64,000 nucleotides of DNA, taken from assembly GCF_000349945.1 (NCBI RefSeq), contig NC_020516.1, forward strand, positions 2,976,001 through 3,040,000, in the 5' to 3' direction. The DNA comes from Azoarcus sp. KH32C. GTDB lineage: Bacteria; Pseudomonadota; Gammaproteobacteria; Burkholderiales; Rhodocyclaceae. A program made the translations under genes and the position numbers. This document shows positions 1-7,922 of this stretch, piece after piece. Under the pieces are notes generated by a model, which saw only the letters and a list, made by a program, of their open reading frames with translations, ran no database searches and had not been told where the DNA came from. Numbering within the stretch: position 1 is the stretch's first letter; every line of letters starts with the position of its first letter.

Positions 1-2894
1 CGTGGAGGCATGCGGCGTAGGGCCGCGACCAGGGTCTCGAATTCGACGCCCCCTGCCCCGTCGTCCGTGATCGGCAGCCCGGCGGCGAGGATCAGCGGGT
101 AGTCGCAGGGATCGACCGGGAAACGGTGCTCGTAGTAGGTCACGCTGAAATCGCCGCGTTCGGGCGAGAACGTCAGATGCAGCGCGCCCGCTTCGAGTTC
201 GCGTCCGTACTGGTCGCCGAGCACCGGCAGCAGCACCTTGCCGCGCAGTTCGGGGAAAGGCGGATCCCAGTCGATGTCGAAGTACCCCGCGTACGTGGAC
301 GCCGGACCGTTTTCGAGCACGTCCAGCCACCAGGCGTTCGAGTCGCCGCCAACGCCAACGTGGTTCGGAACGATATCCAGGATCTGGCCGAGTGCGAGTC
401 CGGATAGCCGAGCGCAATAGCGGTCGAAGTCCTCGTTGCTGCCGACCTCGGGGTTCACCGCGTGGTGGTCGACGATGTCGTAGCCGTGGCGGCTGCCCGG
501 CCGCGCCTTCAGGAAGGGGGCGGCATAGACGTGGCTGATGCCGAGTTCGGCGAGATAGGGCAGGATGGCTTCGGCCGCCGCGAAACCGAAGTCGCTGTTG
601 AACTGGAGGCGGTAGGTGGCGAGCGGAATGTCGGCCCGCTCGGGGTGGAATCCCGGCGGACCGCCGCTCAGCGGCAAGGCAGTGCTGGGCCGTTCGGCGG
701 CGATCGCGGCGGCGACGGCAAGCCAGCGCGGGTCGACGGCGAGATCGGCGAGTTCCACTTCGAGCTTGCGGCGCCAGTTCGGGTGGGCCTCTTCGGTCGT
801 CCCTGGGAAATCGGCCGATTCGAGCTGGTCGAGCACGTCTTCGAGCTGTACGGCAAGCATCGCCGCCGGGCTGCGCGCGAGAAAGCGGTATACCGCGGGG
901 GCGAGTTCGGCCCCATGATCGGGTGGCGGTATGCCGGCATCGGTGGCGAGCAGGTCTTCGGCGCGCAGCGCCGCGATCAGCGCCTCGCAGTCCTCGCGCC
1001 GGCGCGCCGCCTGGCGTTCGTGCTGCTCCGCCGTCCGGTACAGACCGAAGGTCCGGCGAAGTTCGAGGTCGTGCCCGCTCCAGTAGCCGCGCAGCGTCGG
1101 CAGCTTGTGTGTGCCGACGACCGCGAGGGTGGCCTCCGGCCACTGCGGCGGGCGGAGGATGCCCGTGCGCTCTCCTTCGTCGCCATACTCGTGTGCGAAA
1201 TACAGCGACCGGCACGCGAGCAGGCCATGGCGGGCCATCCCCTCCCGGATGACGGGCGGGGCGTCGCCGAGACCCTCCCCGATCATCACGCAGTTGTGAC
1301 TGCGACTTTCCAGGCTGAGCAGGCCGAGGAGGTCCTGCATCGGAGATGCGACATAGGCGCCGGGGCATTCGAGTTCGGCGCCGCGCAAGCCCCCGGGCAG
1401 CCAGAAGAGGCGCATCAGCGCCGTCACGCGTTCGAGCCGCAGCGCGCCCGCATGGCGCATGTTCGCGCGCAGCACGGCGAGGAAGGGGGCGTAGGCCTCG
1501 TCGGCGAGTCGTTGCGGGATTACGGGCGGAAAGCCCCGATCCCGCCCGGCGGGATTCGATTCGTCGGGCGGCGCACCGGCGCGGGCACCGGATGCATGGA
1601 GGGTCGGTCTCGTCCAGGTCTCGGAGCCGGCTTCGTTCACGCCCATGGCCAAGTCGCGGCACAGGCCGACACGCATGCCGCGTGCGCGGGCCCGCGAGGC
1701 GACGGCCTGCAACTGTCCTTCGGCTTGCCATTGGAGGTATTCGAAGAACTCGATACGCAGCTCGTTTTCGAGCGCGAAAGCCTCGACGGCGCTGCCCTGA
1801 GCGTCGCGATACGCTTCGGGCCAGCTCGTCCAGCCCCGGATCGCGGGATCGAGCCGCCGGAAATGTGCCTGCAGTGCGTCGAACAGCGCGTGAAGGCGCA
1901 GGCTGCGCCCGCCTTCGCGCTGGAAGTCGCGAAAGAGGCCCGCGCGTTGCGTGCCCCGGTCGAGGTGCAGGCTGCGGAAGTGTTGGTAGAGCAGTTCGAG
2001 CACTTCGAGCTTGGTCGCAGCGACGCCCGCGTAATCGACCAGGGGCGTTTCGTGTAGCGCATCCAGACGGGCGCGGAATCCGGCCGACGCGACCCGCTCG
2101 CGCGCCGCCACGCATTCGGCGAAATCGCGCATCGATTCGATGTCGAGATAGAGGACGTTCAGCCATTCGCGATTTGAGGGGCTGTACGGGTTCGCATGTT
2201 CGGGCGCGTACGGAAAGAGCGCGTGCAGCGGATTGACGCCGACGAAGTGCGCGCCGGCGTCGGCCGCGATATCGACGAGCCGGCGCAGGTCACCGAAATC
2301 GCCCATGCCCCAGCTTCTCGCCGAGCTCAGCGCGTAGACCTGTACCGAGGGCCCCCACAGCCTGTCGGCGCCCGCGGGCTTGCACGAGGGCGGACAGATC
2401 GCAAGCATCGTTTCCGCGAGAGCCGTCGACGAGGCCGGGCGCTCGTGCAGCGAAAGCCGGTGATAGCCTTGCGGGAGGCTCAGGGCCAGCGCGATCTCGG
2501 TGGCGACGTGAGCGTCTCCGGGGGCTTCCGCTTCCGGCAGGACATCCACCGTCAGCTGGCCCTGCCGTTCGCCGCCTTGCTCCAGCGCGATCCGCCACCA
2601 CAGCGTGCGTCCGGCGAGCCCGGCGGGAAACCGAACCGGCAGGCGCAGCGGGAGCGGCGCGGCCTCGAGGACGAGCATCGGCGGCATCACGCGGGAGTCG
2701 GCCTGTCGGCGCAGGGCTTCGAGGCGGGACGCCGCGTCCTCGTCGGGACGCTTCGGGTCCAGCGGGTGCCCCAGTGCCTCCAGCAAGGCGATCTTGCATT
2801 CCCGGGAGACCTCCGCATAGCGGCCCTCCCCGTCCTCGTAGTCGGGTTCGATGCCGAGGAAGCGGCACAGCGCGTCGACGGCGTCGCTAGCCAT
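1..2894 (-). CDS. treY: MalQ (GH77)-TreY (GH13) fusion, 3' end outside window
   Basis: One frame stays open from ATG 2894 to the window edge (about 964 residues seen). Residues 1 to about 740 read as a bacterial 4-alpha-glucanotransferase (MalQ). From 757 (PLATYRLQF) the protein is malto-oligosyltrehalose synthase, which isomerises the reducing-end bond of maltodextrin to a trehalose bond; TreY region I (DIVPNHVGV) is near residue 840 and the TreY catalytic centre lies beyond the edge. The GH77 half looks inactive: the nucleophile motif RIDHV reads RLERV (Glu488 instead of Asp), the acid/base Glu540 is kept in IGEGLG, and the third carboxylate motif THDLPTL reads THKLPTL (Lys597). It may serve as a glucan-binding or scaffold domain (inference). 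The start overlaps the treZ stop by 8 bases, so translation is probably coupled. Last known gene of the trehalose operon in this window. Confidence 0.93.
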   Translation of the reverse strand, partial: MASDAVDALCRFLGIEPDYEDGEGRYAEVSRECKIALLEALGHPLDPKRPDEDAASRLEALRRQADSRVMPPMLVLEAAPLPLRLPVRFPAGLAGRTLWWRIALEQGGERQGQLTVDVLPEAEAPGDAHVATEIALALSLPQGYHRLSLHERPASSTALAETMLAICPPSCKPAGADRLWGPSVQVYALSSARSWGMGDFGDLRRLVDIAADAGAHFVGVNPLHALFPYAPEHANPYSPSNREWLNVLYLDIESMRDFAECVAARERVASAGFRARLDALHETPLVDYAGVAATKLEVLELLYQHFRSLHLDRGTQRAGLFRDFQREGGRSLRLHALFDALQAHFRRLDPAIRGWTSWPEAYRDAQGSAVEAFALENELRIEFFEYLQWQAEGQLQAVASRARARGMRVGLCRDLAMGVNEAGSETWTRPTLHASGARAGAPPDESNPAGRDRGFPPVIPQRLADEAYAPFLAVLRANMRHAGALRLERVTALMRLFWLPGGLRGAELECPGAYVASPMQDLLGLLSLESRSHNCVMIGEGLGDAPPVIREGMARHGLLACRSLYFAHEYGDEGERTGILRPPQWPEATLAVVGTHKLPTLRGYWSGHDLELRRTFGLYRTAEQHERQAARRREDCEALIAALRAEDLLATDAGIPPPDHGAELAPAVYRFLARSPAAMLAVQLEDVLDQLESADFPGTTEEAHPNWRRKLEVELADLAVDPRWLAVAAAIAAERPSTALPLSGGPPGFHPERADIPLATYRLQFNSDFGFAAAEAILPYLAELGISHVYAAPFLKARPGSRHGYDIVDHHAVNPEVGSNEDFDRYCARLSGLALGQILDIVPNHVGVGGDSNAWWLDVLENGPASTYAGYFDIDWDPPFPELRGKVLLPVLGDQYGRELEAGALHLTFSPERGDFSVTYYEHRFPVDPCDYPLILAAGLPITDDGAGGVEFETLVAALRRMPP

Positions 2895-4791
2895 CGGACG
2901 GCTCCCACACATACGCCCGCACGCACCACGGCCCGAGGTGTCCGCATTCGATGTCGGGGCCGACCGCGGCGAAGGGAGCGACGTGCGGGTCCGGCAACTG
3001 CGGAGACGGGGCATTCGCCAGGTTCGCGCGCAGCGCCAGCGCCGAGCCGTCGGCGCAGGCCCAGCGGACCTCGAAGGCGTGCGGGCCGACGAAGTCGCCG
3101 CGACACCGGCCGGGCACGACGAGCGGGATCCTGGGCGTCACGAAGCGCTGCCGCAGCGACAGCAGCCGCTGGTAGAAGTCCTGCCAATCCTTTCCTTCGG
3201 CACCGTCGTAGGCGGCCCAATCGAGCTTGCTGCGCCGGAAAGCCTCTTCCGCGGCGGGGTCCGGCAGTTCGGCCGGAGGCTGCCCGACCGTTTGCGGCGC
3301 GACGCCGAACTCCCGGCGCCGGCCTTCGCGGATGGCGACCGCGAGCTCACCCTGGTAGTCGCAGAAATAGCGGAAAGGTGTCGTCGCGCCCGCCTCCTCG
3401 CCCATGAAGATCAGCGGCGGCGAGGGGGTCAGGAGCTGGATCGCGATCAGGGCACGCAGACGCCGGGCTTCGACGAGGGTGACGAGCCGTTCGCCGAAGG
3501 CGCGGTTTCCGACCTGGTCGTGGTTCTGCAGGTAGTTCACGAAGGCGCTCAGCGGCAGCCCCGTACTCGGCTCGCCGCGCTCGGCGCCGTGAAATACGGA
3601 GCTATCGCCCTGGAAGGCGAAGCCTTCGCAGAGGCAGCGCACGAACTGGTGCAAGGCGCGCCCGGCGTAGTCCGCGTAGTAGCCCTCGTGCTCGCCGGTC
3701 AGCAGGACGTGCGCGGCGTGATGGAAGTCGTCGTTCCATTGGGCATCGTAACGCCCGGCTTGTCCGGGCCGGCCGAGGCGGTTTGCGCTGTTGGCGACGT
3801 TTTCGAGGATGAGGTGGACGGGACGGTCGTGGATCTGCTCCCGTACGCGTGTCGAGAGCTCGGTCAGGATGTCGGGCGAGGAACTGTCGAAGATGCAATG
3901 CGCCGCATCGATCCGCAGCCCGTCGAAACGGTATTCCTCCAGCCAGTACAGGGCGTTGTGGATGAAGAACTCGCGCACGGGCGCGGCCGTTTCGTAGTCG
4001 ATCGCGGCGCCCCACGGCGTCTCGTAGCGTGCGCTGAAGAACTGCGGGGCGTAGACGTGAAGGTAATTCCCTTCCGGGCCGAAATGGTTGTACACGACGT
4101 CGAGCAGCACCATCAGCCCGAGGCGGTGAGCGGCCTGGACGAAGCGCTTGAGCTCGTCCGGCGTGCCATATTCCGCCTTCGGCGCGAAGGGCAGCACGCC
4201 GTCGTAGCCCCAGCCGCGCCGGCCTGCGAATTCGGCCAGCGGCATCAGTTCGATCGCGGTCACGCCCAGTGCGGCGAGGCCTTCGAGCCGAGTCGCCGCG
4301 CCCGCGTAGGTGCCTTCCGGTGTGAACGCGCCCACGTGAAGCTCATAGATGACGGCCTCCTCCCAGGGGCGTCCGCGCCAGTCCGAATCCCAGCGGAAAC
4401 GCTCGGGATCGACGAGCTCGCTGGGGCCGTGAACGCCGTCGGGATTGAAGCGGGACGCCGGATCGGGCACCTCGAGCTGATGATCGAGGCAGAAGCCGTA
4501 GCGGTCGCCCGGCCGGGCGCCGGCGACGGTGCAGCTATGCCAGCCGTCGGCCTTGGTGCAGGGATGGACGGACCGGGTGCCGCTTTCGTCGACGACGTAC
4601 ACCTCGACATGCTTCTCGGCCGGCGCCCAGAGCCGGAAGCGGTAAGCGATGCGCCGACCGTCTTCGACGACCGGCTCGGGACCGAAGGGCATCGTGTGGG
4701 CGAAGCTGGAATGCCGGCGCCGGAATGTCCCGGAGCCATGTGACCCTGAGCCTCGGTCGTCGATGGCCGCCTTCATGACGTCCGTTTTCAT
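2887..4791 (-). CDS. treZ: Malto-oligosyltrehalose trehalohydrolase
   Basis: Cytoplasmic GH13 enzyme of 634 aa that releases trehalose from the end of maltooligosyl-trehalose made by TreY. An N-terminal beta-sandwich (about 40-130) precedes the (beta/alpha)8 barrel. Conserved regions are visible: DVVYNH (231-236), nucleophile Asp294 in DGLRIDAAH, acid/base Glu330 in LILEN and Asp425 in NHDQVGNR, so it should be active. ATG 4791 is chosen because it overlaps the glgC stop by four bases (ATGA); a Met at residue 34 (MPFGPEP) would also give a plausible but shorter protein. It lies between glgC and the malQ-treY fusion, which completes the glucan-to-trehalose TreYZ route. Confidence 0.95.
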   Translation of the reverse strand: MKTDVMKAAIDDRGSGSHGSGTFRRRHSSFAHTMPFGPEPVVEDGRRIAYRFRLWAPAEKHVEVYVVDESGTRSVHPCTKADGWHSCTVAGARPGDRYGFCLDHQLEVPDPASRFNPDGVHGPSELVDPERFRWDSDWRGRPWEEAVIYELHVGAFTPEGTYAGAATRLEGLAALGVTAIELMPLAEFAGRRGWGYDGVLPFAPKAEYGTPDELKRFVQAAHRLGLMVLLDVVYNHFGPEGNYLHVYAPQFFSARYETPWGAAIDYETAAPVREFFIHNALYWLEEYRFDGLRIDAAHCIFDSSSPDILTELSTRVREQIHDRPVHLILENVANSANRLGRPGQAGRYDAQWNDDFHHAAHVLLTGEHEGYYADYAGRALHQFVRCLCEGFAFQGDSSVFHGAERGEPSTGLPLSAFVNYLQNHDQVGNRAFGERLVTLVEARRLRALIAIQLLTPSPPLIFMGEEAGATTPFRYFCDYQGELAVAIREGRRREFGVAPQTVGQPPAELPDPAAEEAFRRSKLDWAAYDGAEGKDWQDFYQRLLSLRQRFVTPRIPLVVPGRCRGDFVGPHAFEVRWACADGSALALRANLANAPSPQLPDPHVAPFAAVGPDIECGHLGPWCVRAYVWEPSDG

Positions 4792-6002
4792 GATGTGAGC
4801 TGCGCCTTGCCGACGACCACGACGCCGCTGTCGGAGACGTGGAAACGCGCGCGGTCGGCCTCGTGGTCGTAGCCGATCCGCATTCCGGCCGGAACAATGT
4901 TGTTCTGGTCGATGATCGCGCGCCGGACTTTGGCCCCCGGCCCGATCACAGTATGGTCCATGATGATCGAGTCGAGGATCTCGGCGCCCTCCTCCACGAT
5001 CACGTCGCGGCGGATCAAAGAGCGCTCGATGCGCGCACGGCGCACGACCACCCCCGCGGCGAGCGATGCGCTGTGGATGTGCGCGTCGTGGACCTGCGCC
5101 GCCTCGGTCTGGTCGGGGCTCGCGTAGATCGGCCAGCGGGGGTTGCTGAGGCTGAACTTGGGGTTTTCGCCCAGGGTGTCGAAATGGGCTTCGTAGTAGG
5201 CGTCGATGGTGCCGACGTCGCGCCAGTAGGCCGGCTCTTCGAAGTCGCGCATGCCGGGCACGGTGTTGGTCCAAAAATCGTAGGCCATCAGGCGATGGGA
5301 TTCGCACATCGTCGGCAGCAGGTTCTTGCCGAAGTCGTGTCCGCCCCGCTTGTGGGCGCGCGTCAGGACGTCGACCAGGACGTCCGCGGTGAAGACGTAG
5401 TTGCCCATCGATGCGAGGGCGTAGCCGGGACGACCGGGCATCGGTTCGGCCTGCTCCGGCTTCTCGCGGAAGTCGCGGATGCGCCCGATCGAATCGGTGC
5501 GGATCACGCCGAAGGCGCTGGCCTGGTCCAGCGGAATCGGCAAGGCGGCGACGCTGGCGTCGGCGTGCGAATCCAGGTGGAACTGGATCATCTGCCGGAT
5601 ATTCATGCGGTACACGTGATCGGCGCCGAACACCACCACGAGGTCGGGCTTGATCAGATCGAGGAGGTGCAGGTTCTGATAGACCGAGTCGGCAGTCCCC
5701 TGGAACCACTCGGGTCCGCGTTGCATCTGGGGCGGAACGACGGTGATGAAGTGGTGCGGGATCACCGGGCTCAGGACCCAGGCCCGGCGGATGTGCTCGA
5801 TCAGCGACTGGGACTTGTACTGGACCAGCAGGTAGATCGAGTAGATTTCGGAGTTGACCAGGTTGGACAGCACGAAATCGACGATCCGGTGGCGCCCGTC
5901 GAAGGGTACGGAAGGTTTGGACCGCTCCGCCGTCAGCGGGTGCAGGCGGCTCCCCTCTCCGCCTGCCAGCACGAACGCGAGTACTGACTTACCGGAAATC
6001 AT
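4788..6002 (-). CDS. glgC: Glucose-1-phosphate adenylyltransferase
   Basis: 404-aa ADP-glucose pyrophosphorylase, first committed step of bacterial glycogen synthesis (ATP + glucose-1-P to ADP-glucose + PPi). The N-terminal nucleotidyltransferase signature AGGEGSRLHPLTAERSKP is at about residues 13-30, followed by the FVLSNLVNS stretch; the C-terminal half has the left-handed beta-helix typical of GlgC. Start ATG 6002 has a strong Shine-Dalgarno (AAAGGAGG, 7 bases upstream) and overlaps the stop of the 60-aa gene (ATGA). Placing glgC directly before treZ and treY suggests ADP-glucose is made for glucan that is then turned over to trehalose. No glgA or glgB is in the window. Confidence 0.95.
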   Translation of the reverse strand: MISGKSVLAFVLAGGEGSRLHPLTAERSKPSVPFDGRHRIVDFVLSNLVNSEIYSIYLLVQYKSQSLIEHIRRAWVLSPVIPHHFITVVPPQMQRGPEWFQGTADSVYQNLHLLDLIKPDLVVVFGADHVYRMNIRQMIQFHLDSHADASVAALPIPLDQASAFGVIRTDSIGRIRDFREKPEQAEPMPGRPGYALASMGNYVFTADVLVDVLTRAHKRGGHDFGKNLLPTMCESHRLMAYDFWTNTVPGMRDFEEPAYWRDVGTIDAYYEAHFDTLGENPKFSLSNPRWPIYASPDQTEAAQVHDAHIHSASLAAGVVVRRARIERSLIRRDVIVEEGAEILDSIIMDHTVIGPGAKVRRAIIDQNNIVPAGMRIGYDHEADRARFHVSDSGVVVVGKAQLTS

Positions 6003-6181
6003 GGTGCTCCTCCTTTGAGCTTCCTCGCTCGGGCGAGCATCCGACGCAGCGCCGCTTCGCTGCGGGAGAGACCGCTCTCGGCGTCCCGCGCGGAACCGAA
6101 GTCGTCGACCACGGTGCCGGCGAGGAACACGGCCGCCTTCAGCGTGCCGTCCCAGCTGCGGAAGTCCTTTGCAGTACCCAT
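5999..6181 (-). CDS. 60-aa protein of unknown function in the trehalose operon
   Basis: Sixty residues, beginning MGTAKDFRSWDGTLKAAVF and ending in a basic tail (RRMLARARKLKGGAP). It is soluble in composition, with no signal peptide or membrane segment. It starts two bases after the metallopeptidase stop and its own stop overlaps the glgC start (ATGA); such tight packing is the main evidence that it is a real gene. I do not recognise the family. It could be a small regulator or partner of GlgC or of the peptidase; nothing in the sequence decides this. Confidence 0.6.
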   Translation of the reverse strand: MGTAKDFRSWDGTLKAAVFLAGTVVDDFGSARDAESGLSRSEAALRRMLARARKLKGGAP

Positions 6182-6183
6182 GG

Positions 6184-7260
6184 TCACGGCTCCCGTGTCG
6201 CGTGCCCCGCAGCCTCTTCGATGACGTGATGGACATACACGAGCTTGTCGAGCACCGGGTTCGGGATCACAAAGGGATAGACGTCGCCGTGCCCCAGACT
6301 GCGTCCCATGCTGTTGAGGAACTGCGACAGCGGCAGCCACTGTTCGAGCAGCACCTGGCGGAAGGGCTGGTCGTTGGTGGTGACCTCGGGCACGTCGGCG
6401 GGGCTGTCCGCGGACTGGTCGGAATGCAGCGCGAAGCCCCAATGTTTGGCGGTATCGAGGGCGTCCGAGATGTGGAGGTAGTGCGCCCAGGTCTCCGCCC
6501 AATCTTCCCAGGGGTGCATGGTCGCGTAAGCGCTGATATGGCTGTCTGCCCAGTTCGTCGGCGGGTTGGCGTAGTAAGCCTGCGACGCCTCGGCGTAGTC
6601 CCGGCGGTCATCGCCGAAGAGCTTGCGGAAGGTCGCGAGGCGGCCGCCGTGGCGGATCAGTCGATCCCAGTAGTAGTGGCCGATCTCGTGGCGGAAGTGC
6701 CCGAGCAGCGTCCGGTAGGCTTCGCCGAACTGCTGTCGCCTCGATTCCCGGCATGCGGCGTCGGCTTCGGCGATGTCGAGCGTGACCGTGCCTCCCAGAT
6801 GCCCGGTCGTGGCCGTCGCGCCGTCGCTGCCCAGGAAGCGGAACGCCGGCGCGGGATGGGTGCGGTCGGCCTCGACCGGAAGCCCGAGGCGGTAGAGCGA
6901 ATAGAAAAGGCGCCGCTTCGCGGTTTCGAGCCGGAACCAGGCCGGCTTGTTCGCCGGCTCGTCGAGCGCCGCGCTATGTTCGGTGTGGCGGCAGCTGAGG
7001 CATCGCTCTTCCGTAACCTCGGCCGGGACCATCCAGTTGCAGACCTGCTCCTGGAGGTAGTTACGGCACTGGCGCCACTTTCGCGCCGTCGCATCCGGCT
7101 TGCCGCTGTCCAGGCGGTGCCAGGTGCCGTCGCCGTCGGCGGCGAACGCGCCCATCTCCATCGCCGTCGGCTCGAAGCCGAGCACGGCACCGCAATTGCC
7201 GCAGCTCACGTTCTCGAAGAAGACGATGAAGCCGCAGTTGGTGCAGTAGAAGGTTTTCAA
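6184..7260 (-). CDS. Zinc-ribbon putative zinc metallopeptidase
   Basis: 358-aa protein. The N-terminus carries a zinc ribbon (CTNCGF then CGNCG, residues about 4-24) and a second cysteine pair further in (CLSCRH). The putative metallopeptidase motif is HFRHEIGHYYWDRLI, an HExGH-type zinc site. This architecture matches the family annotated as zinc-ribbon plus putative zinc-binding metallopeptidase (Peptidase_Mx type), whose substrate is unknown. The start is taken as TTG 7260, because no ATG or GTG lies near the zinc ribbon and the TTG overlaps the lipoprotein stop (TTGA), implying coupling. Cytoplasmic by composition. Its place at the head of a trehalose/glycogen operon suggests stress-linked protein turnover, which is inference. 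Confidence 0.82.
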   Translation of the reverse strand: MKTFYCTNCGFIVFFENVSCGNCGAVLGFEPTAMEMGAFAADGDGTWHRLDSGKPDATARKWRQCRNYLQEQVCNWMVPAEVTEERCLSCRHTEHSAALDEPANKPAWFRLETAKRRLFYSLYRLGLPVEADRTHPAPAFRFLGSDGATATTGHLGGTVTLDIAEADAACRESRRQQFGEAYRTLLGHFRHEIGHYYWDRLIRHGGRLATFRKLFGDDRRDYAEASQAYYANPPTNWADSHISAYATMHPWEDWAETWAHYLHISDALDTAKHWGFALHSDQSADSPADVPEVTTNDQPFRQVLLEQWLPLSQFLNSMGRSLGHGDVYPFVIPNPVLDKLVYVHHVIEEAAGHATREP

Positions 7261-7562
7261 GCGCTCGCCAGCTTCTGCTGCTCCGCGGCCACGATGCGAT
7301 TGGTGTCGAGCGAGGAGCCCGGCGGCGTGCGGCGCGGCGGCGTAGTCGTTTCCGGCATCGGCGGCGGTACGGCTCCGGTGGCCGGTGGCGACATCGGGGT
7401 CGTCGACCCGGGAGAGGGGCTCGGACTGCTTGGTGTCTGGCTGCTGGGGGGTGTCGAGGTGGGCGGCGGCGGGCTCGACGGCTTGCGGTCGCAAGCGGTC
7501 AGGACGCCTGCCAGGACCAGGGTGGCGGCGAGCGCGCGAAGTGGGGTCAGGGTCGTGTTCAT
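7257..7562 (-). CDS. Proline-rich small lipoprotein
   Basis: 101-aa predicted lipoprotein, first gene of the leftward trehalose operon. The signal peptide ends in a lipobox (VLTAC, Cys at about residue 24). The mature part is a proline/serine/threonine-rich spacer of about 50 residues followed by a short polar tail ending EQQKLASA. ATG 7562 has a clear Shine-Dalgarno (AAGGAGG). The low-complexity linker suggests a surface tether or periplasmic spacer; I do not recognise a functional domain. A sigma-54-type promoter lies about 140 bases upstream, leaving a long leader. Confidence 0.8.
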   Translation of the reverse strand: MNTTLTPLRALAATLVLAGVLTACDRKPSSPPPPTSTPPSSQTPSSPSPSPGSTTPMSPPATGAVPPPMPETTTPPRRTPPGSSLDTNRIVAAEQQKLASA

Positions 7563-7702
7563 CGGGTGATCCTCCTTGGTGTTCGTGTGCGACGGCGGGG
7601 GAAAATCCCCGGGGAAGTCCCGCTTCGCCGCCTCGTGCAGGTCGGCCGGCGGCGCCGAAGGGGAAAGAGGCCAAAGGGGCCGACGGTTGCGCCGCCGCGC
7701 AC

Positions 7703-7716
7703 GCAAGTGACGTGCC
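7703..7716 (-). promoter_or_regulatory. Sigma-54-type -24/-12 promoter for the trehalose operon
   Basis: Read on the minus strand the site is GGCACGTCACTTGC, an exact fit to the sigma-54 core GGCACG-N4-TTGC. It faces the lipoprotein/glgC/treZ/treY operon, whose start codon is about 140 bases downstream. Confidence 0.8.
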
Positions 7717-7772
7717 CGACGCCTATGGCGGTGTGTGGCGCGAATCGACATACCGCAGCGCGGCAAGAGACG

Positions 7773-7803
7773 GAAATTCTTACTGCGCGGGTGTAAAACC
7801 TTC
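7773..7803 (+). promoter_or_regulatory. Candidate activator element (tandem half-sites)
   Basis: Two related nonamers, AATTCTTAC (7775-7783) and AAAACCTTC (7795-7803), repeat with a 20-base period; the second is preceded by GTGT. The same layout occurs at 34874-34904. It sits between two diverging sigma-54-type promoters, where an enhancer-binding protein would be expected. Confidence 0.5.
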
Positions 7804-7859
7804 TCGCAAATATTTGGCTTGAATAGCCGCAAACTCAGTGTTTCCGCCGGTCTGGGGCG

Positions 7860-7875
7860 TGGCATGCGTCTTGCG
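7860..7875 (+). promoter_or_regulatory. Sigma-54-type promoter in front of rpoN
   Basis: TGGCATGCGTCTTGCG fits the sigma-54 consensus (TGGCAY, four-base gap, TTGC) and ends about 48 bases before the rpoN start. It implies that this sigma-54 gene is itself transcribed by sigma-54 RNA polymerase. Confidence 0.82.
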
Positions 7876-7922
7876 CTTCATGGGCAGACCGGACACACGC
7901 GAAAACCCCGCAAGGAGACGAG

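Larger units (their letters stand above)
7563..7922. promoter_or_regulatory. Divergent control region of the trehalose operon and rpoN
   Basis: A 360-base gap without a plausible gene. It holds a leftward sigma-54-type promoter, a rightward one and a candidate activator element between them, each listed separately. Confidence 0.7.

Noticed and set aside
462..2057. Long plus-strand open frame (531 codons) at the left edge
   Set aside because: It is antisense to the malQ-treY fusion, has the biased composition of a GC-rich shadow frame and no recognisable domain.
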